From NCBI GenBank assembly GCA_019359175.1, contig JAHHHU010000001.1:372001-436000 (forward strand): a DNA stretch of 64,000 nucleotides. The letters run 5' to 3'. This document shows, in pieces, positions 43,256-52,327 of this stretch. How positions within the stretch are numbered: position 1 is the first letter of the stretch; each line of letters opens with the position of its first letter. Below the pieces are notes generated by a model, which was not told where the DNA came from, ran no database searches, and saw only the letters and a program-made list of their open reading frames with translations. Made by a program: the position numbers and the translations under genes. This DNA comes from Phormidium tanganyikae FI6-MK23 (GTDB lineage Bacteria; Cyanobacteriota; Cyanobacteriia; Leptolyngbyales; Leptolyngbyaceae).

Positions 43256-44347
43256 ATGTCTTTTTGTAATGTTTCCTTCAAACGCTCTGTCGTGGCGCTG
43301 ATTTGCGTGATTGTTCTGCTGATCGGGTTTGCGGCACCTGTCTACGCACTTCCTCAAGGCAATGCAATCAAAGATCCGAAAGCACTGTTGCGCTATGCGT
43401 TACCGATCGACAATCCTGATGTTCGCCAATTGCAATCGAGCCTCGAAGATATTTCCGCCCAACTCCGGGCAAATCGCCGCTGGGGTGCGGTCACTTCTGA
43501 TCTCAATCGCGCCGATCGCATTCTGATGCTCAAGCGTGACAAGATTTTGGCGAGTGTAGTGGACGATCGCAAATCCGAAGCCGAACAGTTGATCGAACAG
43601 TTGAAGACCGGAGTTGCGGAACTGACTGAAGTGGCTGCGGCGAAAGATAAAAGCACAACGCTAGAAAAGCGATCGGCATTGCTCGATAAAGTGAGCGACC
43701 TCGAAGCGACGATGGTGTCGAAGTTTCCGTATGAAGTTCCAGAAGAATATAGCAATCTGCCACAACTCAAAGGACGAGCAACGATCGCAGCGAAAACTTC
43801 AAAAGGCGATTTAACGATCGTCGTCGATGGTTTCAGCGCTCCGGTGACGGCTGGCAACTTTGTCGATCTCGTCCAACGCGGTTTCTACAACGGCTTACCC
43901 TTCACTCGCGCCGAAGATTCCTATGTACTGCAAATCGGTGATCCGCCTGGAAAAGAAGTCGGATTCATCGATCCGAAAACGGGTAAATATCGATCGATTC
44001 CGCTCGAAATTCTGGTGAAAGGGGATACAGTTCCGACCTATGGCATCACGTTAGAAGACGCAGGACGCTATCTTGATCCGCCTGTTTTGCCATTTTCAGC
44101 TTATGGTGCGTTGGCGTTAGCGCGTCCTGATGTCGATGCGAATGGGGGATCATCTCAGTTTTTCTTCTTTTTGTTTGAGCCAGAGTTGACTCCTGCGGGT
44201 GCGAATTTGCTCGACGGTCGCTATTCGATTTTCGGATTTGTGACGGAAGGAGCGGAAGTGTTGGGACAACTGAAAGCGGGAGATACGATCGGATCAATGA
44301 AGGTCGTAGACGGATTGGAGAATTTTGTGGAACCGAAAGACGCTTAA
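43256..44347 (+). CDS. TLP40/CYP38-type lumenal cyclophilin
   Basis: A 363-residue peptidyl-prolyl isomerase-like protein. Signal peptide (residues 1-32, ending at PVYALPQG) directs it to the lumen or periplasm. Residues about 35-160 form the helical N-terminal region special to CYP38/TLP40. The cyclophilin-like domain (about 175-358) has TVVDGFSAPVTAGNFVDLVQRGFYNGLPF-like sequence (in part) and GGSSQFFFFLFEPELTPAGANLLDGRYSIFGFV (in part). In plants this protein helps assemble photosystem II; the same role here is inferred from homology. Confidence 0.93.
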   Translation: MSFCNVSFKRSVVALICVIVLLIGFAAPVYALPQGNAIKDPKALLRYALPIDNPDVRQLQSSLEDISAQLRANRRWGAVTSDLNRADRILMLKRDKILASVVDDRKSEAEQLIEQLKTGVAELTEVAAAKDKSTTLEKRSALLDKVSDLEATMVSKFPYEVPEEYSNLPQLKGRATIAAKTSKGDLTIVVDGFSAPVTAGNFVDLVQRGFYNGLPFTRAEDSYVLQIGDPPGKEVGFIDPKTGKYRSIPLEILVKGDTVPTYGITLEDAGRYLDPPVLPFSAYGALALARPDVDANGGSSQFFFFLFEPELTPAGANLLDGRYSIFGFVTEGAEVLGQLKAGDTIGSMKVVDGLENFVEPKDA

Positions 44348-44366
44348 GGCACGACCGTATTCTGAA

Positions 44367-44407
44367 AAGTTAGGACTGTCGAGAGCAAGATTTTGCAGTC
44401 CTAACTT
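44367..44407 (+). terminator. hairpin after the cyclophilin gene
   Basis: Perfect 12 bp arms AAGTTAGGACTG (44367-44378) and CAGTCCTAACTT (44396-44407), 20 bp after the stop codon. There is no T-run, so it is a likely but weak terminator or RNA 3' end-stabilising hairpin. Confidence 0.6.
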
Positions 44408-44512
44408 CATCTCGATAGAAATAACGTCGAGTCAACATGAAAAAAGATGCCCAACGCTAACGCTTGTCGTAATTAGTCGATAGGTATTTCCCATCCTGCA
44501 ATCAACGCTCTT

Positions 44513-45478
44513 ATGTCCCTCACTGTTCAAGATATTGGCGAACAAGGCTTATTAAAGCGAGTTCAGGCATTTTGTCCGAGCGCGATTGTCGGTGATGATG
44601 CCGCTGTTTTACCGACAGAACCCGGAAAGTCGATTGTTATTACTTCAGATGTTTTAGTCGATGGCGTACATTTTAGCGATCAAACCACTCTTCCAGAATC
44701 CGCAGGTTGGAGAGCGATCGCGGCAAATCTCTCAGACCTTGCTGCCATGGGAGCTTCACCGCTCGGTATCACCGTCGGATTGGGCTTACCGAAAACAACG
44801 CCCGTCGAATGGGTAGAACGACTTTATCAAGGAATGTCGGATTGTTTAAACCAGTTCGGTGGCGCGATCGTCGGTGGGGATTTATGTCGATCGACTGTGA
44901 TTACGTTGGCGATTACTGCGTTCGGACAAGTTGATCCGGATCGTGTGATTCTGCGATCGACCGCTCAACTCGGTGATGCTATCTTCGTCACCGGATTTCA
45001 CGGCTCATCTCGTGCGGGTTTAGAGATGCTGTTAAATTCAGACCACACCCAAGATCGAGCTTCTCTAATTCGCGCTCACCAATATCCGATTCCTCGCTTT
45101 GATCTACCTGAATTTTCGACTCGTGTTTCTGGCATGGATAGTAGCGATGGGCTTGCAGATGCGGTTCTACAAATTTGCCGAATGAGTGGGGTCGGAGCGA
45201 AACTCGATCGAGCTTTAATCCCGATCGATCCGGCACTCAAACAATGGGTTTCGACAGAACAAGCGATCGACTGGGCACTATACGGCGGCGAAGATTTTGA
45301 GCTTGTTTTATGTTTGCCGTTGGAGCAGGCGCAACAGTGGGTGAAGCTCGTGAAAGGATCAGCGATCGTCGGTGAAATCACTTCTGATCCGATTGTTCAA
45401 TTGATTGATTCTTCGGGCGAATTTGTCGATCGATCTTTGAGCTTGAATCAAGGATTCCAGCATTTCAGCAGTTCTTGA
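44513..45478 (+). CDS. thiL: thiamine-phosphate kinase
   Basis: Phosphorylates thiamine monophosphate to the active diphosphate cofactor. The 321-residue protein shows the PurM/SelD-like fold signatures GDDAAVL, TSDVLVDGVHF, NLSDLAAMGA, GGDLCRS, GMDSSDGLADAV and YGGEDFELV. Length and motif order are normal. Transcribed as a single gene. Confidence 0.96.
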   Translation: MSLTVQDIGEQGLLKRVQAFCPSAIVGDDAAVLPTEPGKSIVITSDVLVDGVHFSDQTTLPESAGWRAIAANLSDLAAMGASPLGITVGLGLPKTTPVEWVERLYQGMSDCLNQFGGAIVGGDLCRSTVITLAITAFGQVDPDRVILRSTAQLGDAIFVTGFHGSSRAGLEMLLNSDHTQDRASLIRAHQYPIPRFDLPEFSTRVSGMDSSDGLADAVLQICRMSGVGAKLDRALIPIDPALKQWVSTEQAIDWALYGGEDFELVLCLPLEQAQQWVKLVKGSAIVGEITSDPIVQLIDSSGEFVDRSLSLNQGFQHFSSS

Positions 45479-45545
45479 AATACCAGTGCATCTTCGGACT
45501 GGACGATCGCAGCCCAAAGCTTCTACTTTGTAATCGAGATCGCCA

Positions 45546-45872
45546 CTATGACTCAACTTCAAGAGATTGCTTGTGAAGAGCCTTGCTGCGAGCAACCGCA
45601 GCAACGGCACCAGAAAGATTTATCTTCCTAGGAAATACCCGTTTGCTCTCAGGAATTACCCGAAACTGATCGGGGTGAAGAATGACATTTTCATAGTCGG
45701 CTCCGCCCATTAGCGTTTGATTTGGTATGACGATATCAACGGCATACCCCTCTTCCGGGGAGGTGTAGCACTCGATCACTGTGCCGATTGCACCTGCTGG
45801 AATTGTGGAATCGCTGAACTCTGCTTGAAGGTCAACAAGGGTTTGAATCTGATCATTAATTTTCGCTTTCAT
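45546..45872 (-). CDS. DUF4926-like small protein
   Basis: A 108-residue protein. Residues about 5-65 resemble DUF4926 (DLQAEFSDSTIPAGAIGTVIECY, then YAVDIVIPNQTLM), a small beta-barrel often encoded next to DUF6883 or other toxin-like genes. The C-terminal 40 residues are basic and differ from the domain. It starts 21 bp after the DUF6883-like gene, so the two form a pair. An antitoxin or immunity role is only a hypothesis. Confidence 0.7.
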   Translation of the reverse strand: MKAKINDQIQTLVDLQAEFSDSTIPAGAIGTVIECYTSPEEGYAVDIVIPNQTLMGGADYENVILHPDQFRVIPESKRVFPRKINLSGAVAAVARSKALHKQSLEVES

Positions 45873-45893
45873 AGAGCTTCATTTGGGTCTTGA

Positions 45894-46268
45894 TTACACT
45901 TTCAACCAGTTAGTTGCTAACCTTGGCACATCTTTATTTTGATCGATTTGCCACACCGAAACCAGTAACCCTTGTCGCCCGTTAATTCCTTTAAAGGGAA
46001 TGGATACTGTGAAGCGAGGACCGAAAGATTTCAACTTTCCAGGGGTTGCAGACGCTTCCAAAATCGCTTGTCTAAGATACAAAATGATTTCTTGAGCAGC
46101 AAGTTCGCGACTTTCGACGTTGTTTACATCGTAGCCCATTGCTTCAAATGCCATCCATTTCCCATCATTGTTTGAATTTGTCGGATTCATTGAGTATTCT
46201 GAGAATTTGCGAGAATCTATTTCTGCGTTCTCAGCGTTCGGTAATGGATCGCCAGGTTTCCAGTTCAC
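45894..46268 (-). CDS. DUF6883-like protein
   Basis: A 124-residue protein resembling DUF6883: LPNAENAEIDSRKFSEYSMNP at the N-terminus, KWMAFEAMGYDVNN in the middle, and a C-terminal GRQGLLVSVWQIDQNKDVPRLATNW. This domain is found at the C-terminus of polymorphic toxins and also as a stand-alone protein with a small partner. Here it is stand-alone and followed by a DUF4926-like gene. Toxin activity is not shown by the sequence. Confidence 0.72.
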   Translation of the reverse strand: MNWKPGDPLPNAENAEIDSRKFSEYSMNPTNSNNDGKWMAFEAMGYDVNNVESRELAAQEIILYLRQAILEASATPGKLKSFGPRFTVSIPFKGINGRQGLLVSVWQIDQNKDVPRLATNWLKV

Positions 46269-46321
46269 AGTTTGAAGTCAGTTTGTACAGAAGATACCGC
46301 TTTATTTTTGGACATTCCAAC

Positions 46322-46358
46322 AAAAATCCTCGATCGCACAATGCACGATCGAGGATTT
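46322..46358 (-). terminator. rho-independent terminator of gap2
   Basis: A 12 bp perfect stem (46325-46336 with 46346-46357) and, on the minus strand, a following T-run. It lies 18 bp past the gap2 stop. Confidence 0.82.
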
Positions 46359-46375
46359 CAAAAGAATTACTTATT

Positions 46376-47389
46376 CTATTTTTCCCACTTCTGAGCAACC
46401 AGTTCAGCCAGGTCAACCACACGCTGGGAATAGCCCCACTCGTTGTCATACCAAGCCACAACCTTCACCATGTCGCCGCCCATTACCATCGTCAGAGCTG
46501 CATCAACAATAGAAGACTCATCAGTTCCCGCATGATCGCTCGACACCAAAGGCAAATCGCAGTACTTCAAAATGCCCTTCATTGAGCCTTCCGCCGCCTC
46601 TTTCAGCACCGCGTTGACCTGTTCAGCGATTGTGCTTTTCTCCACGTTCACGACGAGATCTACCACCGATACATTCGGAGTCGGAACCCGGAGCGCAATC
46701 CCATTGAGCTTTCCAGCCAGTTCCGGTAACACCAGCGCCACTGCCTTTGCTGCACCCGTTGAAGTCGGCACAATATTGACCGCCGCTGCCCGTGCCCGAC
46801 GCAAATCTCGGTGACTCGCATCTAGAATGCGCTGATCCCCGGTGTAACTGTGAGTCGTGGTCATCGTGCCCTTGATGATGCCAAAATTCTCGTGGATCAC
46901 CTTTGCAAGCGGAGCCAAGCAGTTCGTCGTGCAGCTTGCGTTGCTAATGATGTTGTGCTTGTGGTGGTCGTACTGCTCGTGGTTCACGCCCACGACAAAC
47001 GTGCCATCCTCGTTTTTGCCGGGAGCCGTAATCAACACCTTCTTCGCACCCGCGTTGAGATGCTTGGTTGCGCCTTCTTTCGAGATGAACACACCCGTTG
47101 ATTCGATGATCAGATCGATATCCCATGCGCCCCAGGGCAGGTTTTCGGGATTGCGATCTGACGTACATTTAATTGTCTTACCGTTCACCGTGATCGTGTT
47201 TTCGTCCGCGCTCACTTCGCCAGCAAACTTACCCAGCATCGAGTCGTACTTGATCAAATGAGCGTTCGTTCTAGGATCAGACGTATCGTTGATTGCAACC
47301 AAATCTAGTCCCGTCGTTTGCCGCCCTGCCCAGCACCGCAAAAAGTTGCGTCCAATACGTCCAAAGCCGTTGATCGCTACTCTAACCAC
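46376..47389 (-). CDS. gap2: glyceraldehyde-3-phosphate dehydrogenase, Calvin-cycle type
   Basis: Type I GAPDH of 337 residues with the Rossmann start [13 protein letters not shown], catalytic Cys in SNASCTTNC and WYDNEWGYS. The sequence [28 protein letters not shown] (quoted in parts) closely matches cyanobacterial Gap2, the NADP(H)/NAD(H) dual enzyme used in CO2 fixation and gluconeogenesis, rather than glycolytic Gap1. It has its own terminator and a 656 bp non-coding region upstream. Confidence 0.95.
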   Translation of the reverse strand: MVRVAINGFGRIGRNFLRCWAGRQTTGLDLVAINDTSDPRTNAHLIKYDSMLGKFAGEVSADENTITVNGKTIKCTSDRNPENLPWGAWDIDLIIESTGVFISKEGATKHLNAGAKKVLITAPGKNEDGTFVVGVNHEQYDHHKHNIISNASCTTNCLAPLAKVIHENFGIIKGTMTTTHSYTGDQRILDASHRDLRRARAAAVNIVPTSTGAAKAVALVLPELAGKLNGIALRVPTPNVSVVDLVVNVEKSTIAEQVNAVLKEAAEGSMKGILKYCDLPLVSSDHAGTDESSIVDAALTMVMGGDMVKVVAWYDNEWGYSQRVVDLAELVAQKWEK

Positions 47390-48046
47390 TGCGTCTTGCC
47401 CTCTGAATATAAATACCTATTGATGAGTCACATCATACCGTAAAAGGCTGCCCACTTTATCAATGACAAATCAATTGGGATCAAGAGAGCATGACAAATC
47501 GCGCTGTACCCTACAAGCGGTAGAACCAACGATTCTGCACTTAGAATCGGGCAGTCTGAGAAATAGATGCCATTTCAAAATAGTTGTGGCAGAATTTGTA
47601 GCACTCTTAAAACTCAATTTTGAATTCAGAGGTGATTTTGGCAGCAAACTCGACAATGGAAGTGTGATAAATTAGCTCAACTTGCGAACAACTTAAAAGA
47701 AGATTAGATCTCAAACAGCAACACTATGAATTGTGAAATGAAGCGTGAAAAATGTGAGGGAGCAACATCTAGAAGCAAGGTTGAATCAACGCTTGCAAAT
47801 TGATCAAAATCTAGTTTTCTTCAGGAATCAGCGCGGGTTGCAGTGAAGCTAATTGATTGAAGCCAATTTTGATGACAACTTTGCGATCGATTTAATTTTT
47901 AACCAAACTAAATTACTTTGAATCGTTCTGAAGTCGCATTCTAGAAAAGCAAAGTCGCTATCAAAATGTTTCCTATTACCGTATCGGTAAAAAGAAATCC
48001 TTGATATGATGGCGCGTGACATTGGTGTGGTGTGTAAGGAGCAAAA
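47390..48046. other. 656-bp non-coding region between gap2 and murC
   Basis: No convincing gene, RNA or repeat. A TATGAT hexamer on the minus strand (atcata at 47432-47437) may be the gap2 -10 box. Another TATGAT at 48005-48010 lies 37 bp before the murC start and may be its -10 box; neither has a clear -35 box. A 70-codon open frame at 47463 lacks a ribosome site and coding character. Confidence 0.45.
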
Positions 48047-49525
48047 ATGCTGAGTTCAGTTGACTTCAGCGGCAGACCGTTTCATTTTATCGGCATCGGT
48101 GGAATTGGAATGTCAGCCCTAGCTTATGTCTTATTAGACCGTGAGTTACCCGTATCTGGTTCAGATCTACGATCGAGCCATATTACCGAACGATTACAAA
48201 CGTTAGGCGCACAGATCTTTGTCGGGCAAGATGCCTCGAATCTCGATCATGTCCGCTCCAGAGCTTCAACGCCGCAGCCCGTAACGCTCGGTGCTTCAGT
48301 TGCGACGCTTGTTCCTCCTGCAAAAACGGAACTGCCGCAGGTCGTTTGCTCCACCGCAATCAATCCCGCCAATCCCGAATATCGAGCCGCACTAGAGCTA
48401 GGTTGTCCGATTTTTCACCGCTCTGATATTCTTGCCGCACTTATTCGGGAATACAAAAGCATCGCAGTTGCCGGAACTCACGGTAAAACCACGACGAGCA
48501 GCCTGATTAGCTATATGCTATACGGCGCAGGCCTTGATCCTACCGTGATAGTCGGTGGAGAAGTGAAAGCTTGGCAAGGCAATGCCCGCATCGGACATGG
48601 AGAATATTTGGTCGCAGAAGCCGACGAATCCGACGGGTCACTAGTGAAATTTGCTCCTTACATCGGCATTATCACAAACGCTGAGTTAGACCATCCCGAC
48701 CACTACAGCGATCTCGATCAGGTCGTCGAGACGTTTCAAATCTTCGCGAATCGCTGCAAAGTGACGATCGGATCGATCGATTGTGAAACGGTACGCGATC
48801 GCATCACGCCAACCATTAGCTACAGTCTTGATCTGGCAACGAAAGCCGATTATACGGTGGATCAAGTCCAGTACGATGGTGACGGCACAACGGCGCGAGT
48901 GTGGGAACGAGGGCAAGTCCTTGGACAGATGAAAATTCAAATTCTCGGCCAGCATAATCTGAGTAATGCACTTGCTGCGGTCGCGGTGGGTCGGTTACTG
49001 GGGTTGGAGTTTAATACGATTGCTGCTGCGATCGCACCGTTTGAAGGGGCGCGTCGTCGGTTTGAGCATCGGGGCAACTACAACAACGTACTGTTTATCG
49101 ATGACTACGCTCACCATCCGAGCGAACTGCGGGTGACATTGGCAGCCGCGAGGCTGCAAGCGGGGAAACTTCATCCTTGTCGTCGCGTCGTCGCCATATT
49201 CCAGCCTCACCGCTACAGTCGCACTCAAACTTTTTTAGCGGAATTTGCGGAATCATTCGGGGACGCAGATGTAGTGATTCTCAGTGATATCTACAGCGCT
49301 GGAGAAGCGAATACAGGGGAGATTAGCGGTCAGACCCTTGCCAGCCTAGTCGCGAAACAGCATTCCAGTGTGCATTACCAACCGTCGCTGCCCGCAATGG
49401 GCGATTTCTTAGCCAAAGTTCTGACTCCAGGAGATTTAGTCATTTTCCTAGGAGCCGGAAATTTGAATCAAATCATTCCCGATGTGATGGCTTATCAACA
49501 GAGCGTTGAGAAAGCTGCTTCCTAA
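48047..49525 (+). CDS. murC: UDP-N-acetylmuramate--L-alanine ligase
   Basis: Adds L-alanine to UDP-MurNAc in peptidoglycan precursor synthesis in the cytosol. The 492-residue protein has the N-terminal Rossmann-like GIGGIGMSALA, the ATP loop GTHGKTTTSS, EADESDGSL and YAHHPSELR. There is an extra segment of about 25 residues near 70-95 (RASTPQPVTLGASVATLVP in part) compared with many MurC proteins. An AAGGAG ribosome site precedes the ATG. murB follows, as is usual in cyanobacteria. Confidence 0.97.
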   Translation: MLSSVDFSGRPFHFIGIGGIGMSALAYVLLDRELPVSGSDLRSSHITERLQTLGAQIFVGQDASNLDHVRSRASTPQPVTLGASVATLVPPAKTELPQVVCSTAINPANPEYRAALELGCPIFHRSDILAALIREYKSIAVAGTHGKTTTSSLISYMLYGAGLDPTVIVGGEVKAWQGNARIGHGEYLVAEADESDGSLVKFAPYIGIITNAELDHPDHYSDLDQVVETFQIFANRCKVTIGSIDCETVRDRITPTISYSLDLATKADYTVDQVQYDGDGTTARVWERGQVLGQMKIQILGQHNLSNALAAVAVGRLLGLEFNTIAAAIAPFEGARRRFEHRGNYNNVLFIDDYAHHPSELRVTLAAARLQAGKLHPCRRVVAIFQPHRYSRTQTFLAEFAESFGDADVVILSDIYSAGEANTGEISGQTLASLVAKQHSSVHYQPSLPAMGDFLAKVLTPGDLVIFLGAGNLNQIIPDVMAYQQSVEKAAS

Positions 49526-49658
49526 GATAGCGACCTTGATTGTGCTCTAGTTTGCTGTGTTTCGTGCAATGGAGATCCCAACCGTGATTCTGATACGCCT
49601 ACTGTGATGGAGATTACGGGGAAAGATCTCAGGTTGAAGCCATACCTGTAGAAATGTT

Positions 49659-50660
49659 ATGACACTCTCTATTGATTCTCGGACTGTTCATTCACCTGTT
49701 TCCGATTTTTCTCGATCGATGAAGTCCGCTTCGATCAAGAAATCGACTCGTTCTAAGATACTCACGATTCCGCTCACTGGTACTGACGCTGTGCTAAAAG
49801 CTAATGTTCCTCTCGCCTCTTTGACTTCGTTTCGAGTGGGTGGCCCTGCGGAGTGGTATGCCGCACCCCGGACGCTCGAAGAATTGCAGGCGGGTTTGGA
49901 GTGGGCACAGTCACAAGGCGTTCCAGTGACGATGTTAGGAGGGGGATCAAATCTGCTCGTTAGCGATGCAGGATTACCGGGATTAGTAATTTCCACGCGA
50001 CATTTAAGACACGCTGAGTTTGATGATGCGACTGGACAAGTGACCGTGGGCGCAGGTGAACCGTTGCCGAGACTCGCTTGGAAACTTGCCGATCGAGGTT
50101 GGCAAGGCTTTGAATGGGCGGTCGGAATTCCCGGCACTGTAGGCGGCGCGGTCGTGATGAATGCGGGCGCACACAGTAGCAGTGTGGAGAACATTCTCGT
50201 CAGCACAACAGTGTTGCTTCCGGATGGAACGACGCAGATTCTCACCCCCGACGAATTGCAGTATGAATATCGCACTTCGGTGTTGCAAGGCAGTTCGCGT
50301 TATGTGACTCATGCAACCTTTCAACTGCGTCCGGGTGCTGATCCAACGGCGGTGAATGCGGTTACAGCAAACCACAAACAACAGCGGCAAAGTTCTCAGC
50401 CGTATCATTTACCGAGTTGTGGCAGTGTATTCCGCAATCCAGAGGACTATAAAGCGGGTTGGTTGATCGAGCAAGTGGGCTTGAAAGGGCATCAGATCGG
50501 GGGTGCTCAAGTCGCTCAACGTCACGCTAACTTTATTCTTAACTGCGGTGGTGCAACAGCATCCGATATTTTCCAACTAATTCACCATGTACAACAGCGG
50601 GTGAATCAGGAATGGTCATTGCTGCTAGAACCTGAAGTGAAAATGCTGGGTGAATTCTAG
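49659..50660 (+). CDS. murB: UDP-N-acetylenolpyruvoylglucosamine reductase
   Basis: FAD-dependent reductase producing UDP-MurNAc. The 333-residue protein shows TSFRVGGPAEWYAAP, the FAD-binding LGGGSNLLVSD, GIPGTVGGAVVMNAGAH (in part) and the CGSVFRNP active-site segment with a catalytic Ser region near 250. The N-terminal 45 residues are a Ser/Thr-rich extension before the domain, so a later start is possible. It lies 133 bp after murC. Confidence 0.96.
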   Translation: MTLSIDSRTVHSPVSDFSRSMKSASIKKSTRSKILTIPLTGTDAVLKANVPLASLTSFRVGGPAEWYAAPRTLEELQAGLEWAQSQGVPVTMLGGGSNLLVSDAGLPGLVISTRHLRHAEFDDATGQVTVGAGEPLPRLAWKLADRGWQGFEWAVGIPGTVGGAVVMNAGAHSSSVENILVSTTVLLPDGTTQILTPDELQYEYRTSVLQGSSRYVTHATFQLRPGADPTAVNAVTANHKQQRQSSQPYHLPSCGSVFRNPEDYKAGWLIEQVGLKGHQIGGAQVAQRHANFILNCGGATASDIFQLIHHVQQRVNQEWSLLLEPEVKMLGEF

Positions 50661-50807
50661 ATTGAGTAGGGAAATCCCTATGCGATCGATGATTTCCAAA
50701 TGCGTCGGATTTGCATCCCGGTGTCATAATAAAGCTGTTTGATTGTTGCTCTGAAGCGCGATTCGTCTAGGGGCAACAATATCCACTCGTAACTTGATTA
50801 AAACGTT

Positions 50808-51155
50808 ATGTCACAAGGACAGGGATTTGGCTTCGGTCTTGGCAAAATGCGCGAATTGACCGACGCAATTAAGAAAGCGCAGCAGGTTCAGGAAGGCGCA
50901 AAACGGCTTCAGGAAGAACTAGAACAAATGGAAATCGTAGGCGAGTCCGGCGGCGGTCTGGTGAAGGTGACGATGAGTGGAAATCAGGAGCCGCTAAAGG
51001 TTGTGATTTCGCCGGATGCGCTGAAAGAAGATGCTGAAACGCTGTCTGATTTGGTTTTGGCTGCAACTCGTACTGCTTACGAAACCTCGACCGCAACGAT
51101 GCGCGAGAAAATGGAAGATCTCACAGGCGGTTTGAATTTGCCTGGATTGGGTTAA
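50808..51155 (+). CDS. YbaB/EbfC family nucleoid-associated protein
   Basis: A 115-residue DNA-binding nucleoid protein of the YbaB family ([30 protein letters not shown], quoted in part). The N-terminus contains a Gly/Phe-rich [10 protein letters not shown] before the long helix. The protein dimerises through that helix and coats DNA. A rho-independent terminator follows. Confidence 0.94.
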   Translation: MSQGQGFGFGLGKMRELTDAIKKAQQVQEGAKRLQEELEQMEIVGESGGGLVKVTMSGNQEPLKVVISPDALKEDAETLSDLVLAATRTAYETSTATMREKMEDLTGGLNLPGLG

Positions 51156-51182
51156 GGTACGATCGCATTCCTGATAATAAAA

Positions 51183-51219
51183 AGCTGGGTTGTGAACTCA
51201 TAGCCCAGTTTTTTAGTTT
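51183..51219 (+). terminator. rho-independent terminator of the ybaB gene
   Basis: A seven-pair stem (51185-51191 with 51202-51208, one G-T pair) is followed by TTTTTTAGTTT. It separates the mur/ybaB genes from the HicBA module. Confidence 0.8.
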
Positions 51220-51238
51220 ATAGAAGTGGGTTCTACTA

Positions 51239-51436
51239 ATGAAGATTAGAGCAATCATTCATCCAGCCGAGGAAGGGGGCTATTGGGCAGAGGTTCCGGC
51301 GCTTCCGGGCTGCATTACGGAAGGAGATACGATCGAGGAAGTAACCGCGAATTTAAAGGATGCGATCGAAGGCTGGTTAGAGGTTGCAAATAGCCGAACC
51401 AGTTCAACCGATCAGATTGTTGAGATTGCGGTATGA
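51239..51436 (+). CDS. hicB: HicB-family antitoxin
   Basis: A 65-residue antitoxin with the standard HicB fold signature: AEEGGYWAEVPALPGCITEGDTIEEVTANLKDAIEGWLE (in part). It neutralises the HicA toxin encoded by the next gene. Unusually for many loci, the antitoxin gene comes first. The stop overlaps the hicA ATG by 4 bp (ATGA), which couples their translation. Confidence 0.93.
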   Translation: MKIRAIIHPAEEGGYWAEVPALPGCITEGDTIEEVTANLKDAIEGWLEVANSRTSSTDQIVEIAV

Positions 51437-51642
51437 AATCCGTTTCTGGTAAGCGTCTGTGCAAAATTGTGGAACAGAGAGGCTGGATTTTGCGGAGAAC
51501 AACAGGAAGCCATCATATCTATGAGAATCCTGAAATAGAAGAGATTCTTTCAATTCCCGTGCATCGGAATCAAGATTTGAAGATTGGAACGTTGAGAGCC
51601 TTGATGAAAATTGCCCAATTGTCTGAAGAGGATTTACTCTAA
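51433..51642 (+). CDS. hicA: HicA-family mRNA interferase toxin
   Basis: A 69-residue double-stranded-RNA-binding-like toxin with the catalytic His in GSHHIYENP, preceded by CKIVEQRGWILRRTTGS (typical KLxxxGWxxxRxxGSH) and followed by VHRNQDLKIGTLRALMKIA. Family members cleave mRNA. All expected residues are present, so the module is probably functional. Confidence 0.92.
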   Translation: MKSVSGKRLCKIVEQRGWILRRTTGSHHIYENPEIEEILSIPVHRNQDLKIGTLRALMKIAQLSEEDLL

Positions 51643-51693
51643 CAAGCGGTTGTGAGTATTCTGGGCGAGGGTAGATATTAGAGGCGTAATATC

Positions 51694-52206
51694 ATGGCAT
51701 ATCGATTACTGTTTGTGTGTTTGGGAAATATTTGTCGATCGCCCTCTGCCGAAAATATTATGAATCACTTGATTCGACAGGCGGGATTGGAGCGTGAAAT
51801 CGTTTGTGATTCGGCTGGCACATCGAGTTATCACATTGGCAGTCCGCCCGATCGTAGAATGACGGCTGCGGCAAAATTGCAAGGAATCGAATTGATCGGA
51901 CAGGCGCGGCAGTTTATTCGATCGGACTTTGAGGAATTTGATTTGATCTTGGCAATGGATCACGACAATTACGAAGCGATTTGTTCGATCGATCCGGCAG
52001 GCACTTACCAAGATAAAGTTCAACTAATGTGTGACTTCTGCACCAACCACAAGTTGAGAGAAGTTCCTGATCCTTATTATGGCGGTACAGAAGGATTTAA
52101 CTTTGTGATCGATTTGCTGCTTGATGCGTGTCAGGGATTGCTTGATTTCGTCATCAAAGAACAGAATTTAACACCGTCTTCCTCTCCCTCGATCGAGCGA
52201 TCGTGA
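51694..52206 (+). CDS. low-molecular-weight protein-tyrosine phosphatase
   Basis: A 170-residue phosphatase with the P-loop CLGNICRS (C9, R15) and the general-acid loop EVPDPYYGG. These enzymes dephosphorylate tyrosine kinases that control exopolysaccharide export, or act on arsenate; the specific role here is unknown. The last 15 residues ([11 protein letters not shown]) are low complexity. Confidence 0.93.
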   Translation: MAYRLLFVCLGNICRSPSAENIMNHLIRQAGLEREIVCDSAGTSSYHIGSPPDRRMTAAAKLQGIELIGQARQFIRSDFEEFDLILAMDHDNYEAICSIDPAGTYQDKVQLMCDFCTNHKLREVPDPYYGGTEGFNFVIDLLLDACQGLLDFVIKEQNLTPSSSPSIERS

Positions 52207-52327
52207 TAGACTAAATAGATTCAACACAATTCCGAGCGGCTTACCGGGAATAAATGCTTACGGCGACTTGACATTGATCAAGTGCCGCATTGTTGTCTTT
52301 ACACGATCGCAGCCAATCACAAGATCA

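Noticed and set aside
47463-47675. A 70-codon frame in the gap before murC
   Set aside because: No ribosome site, no recognisable domain, and a composition like the surrounding non-coding DNA.
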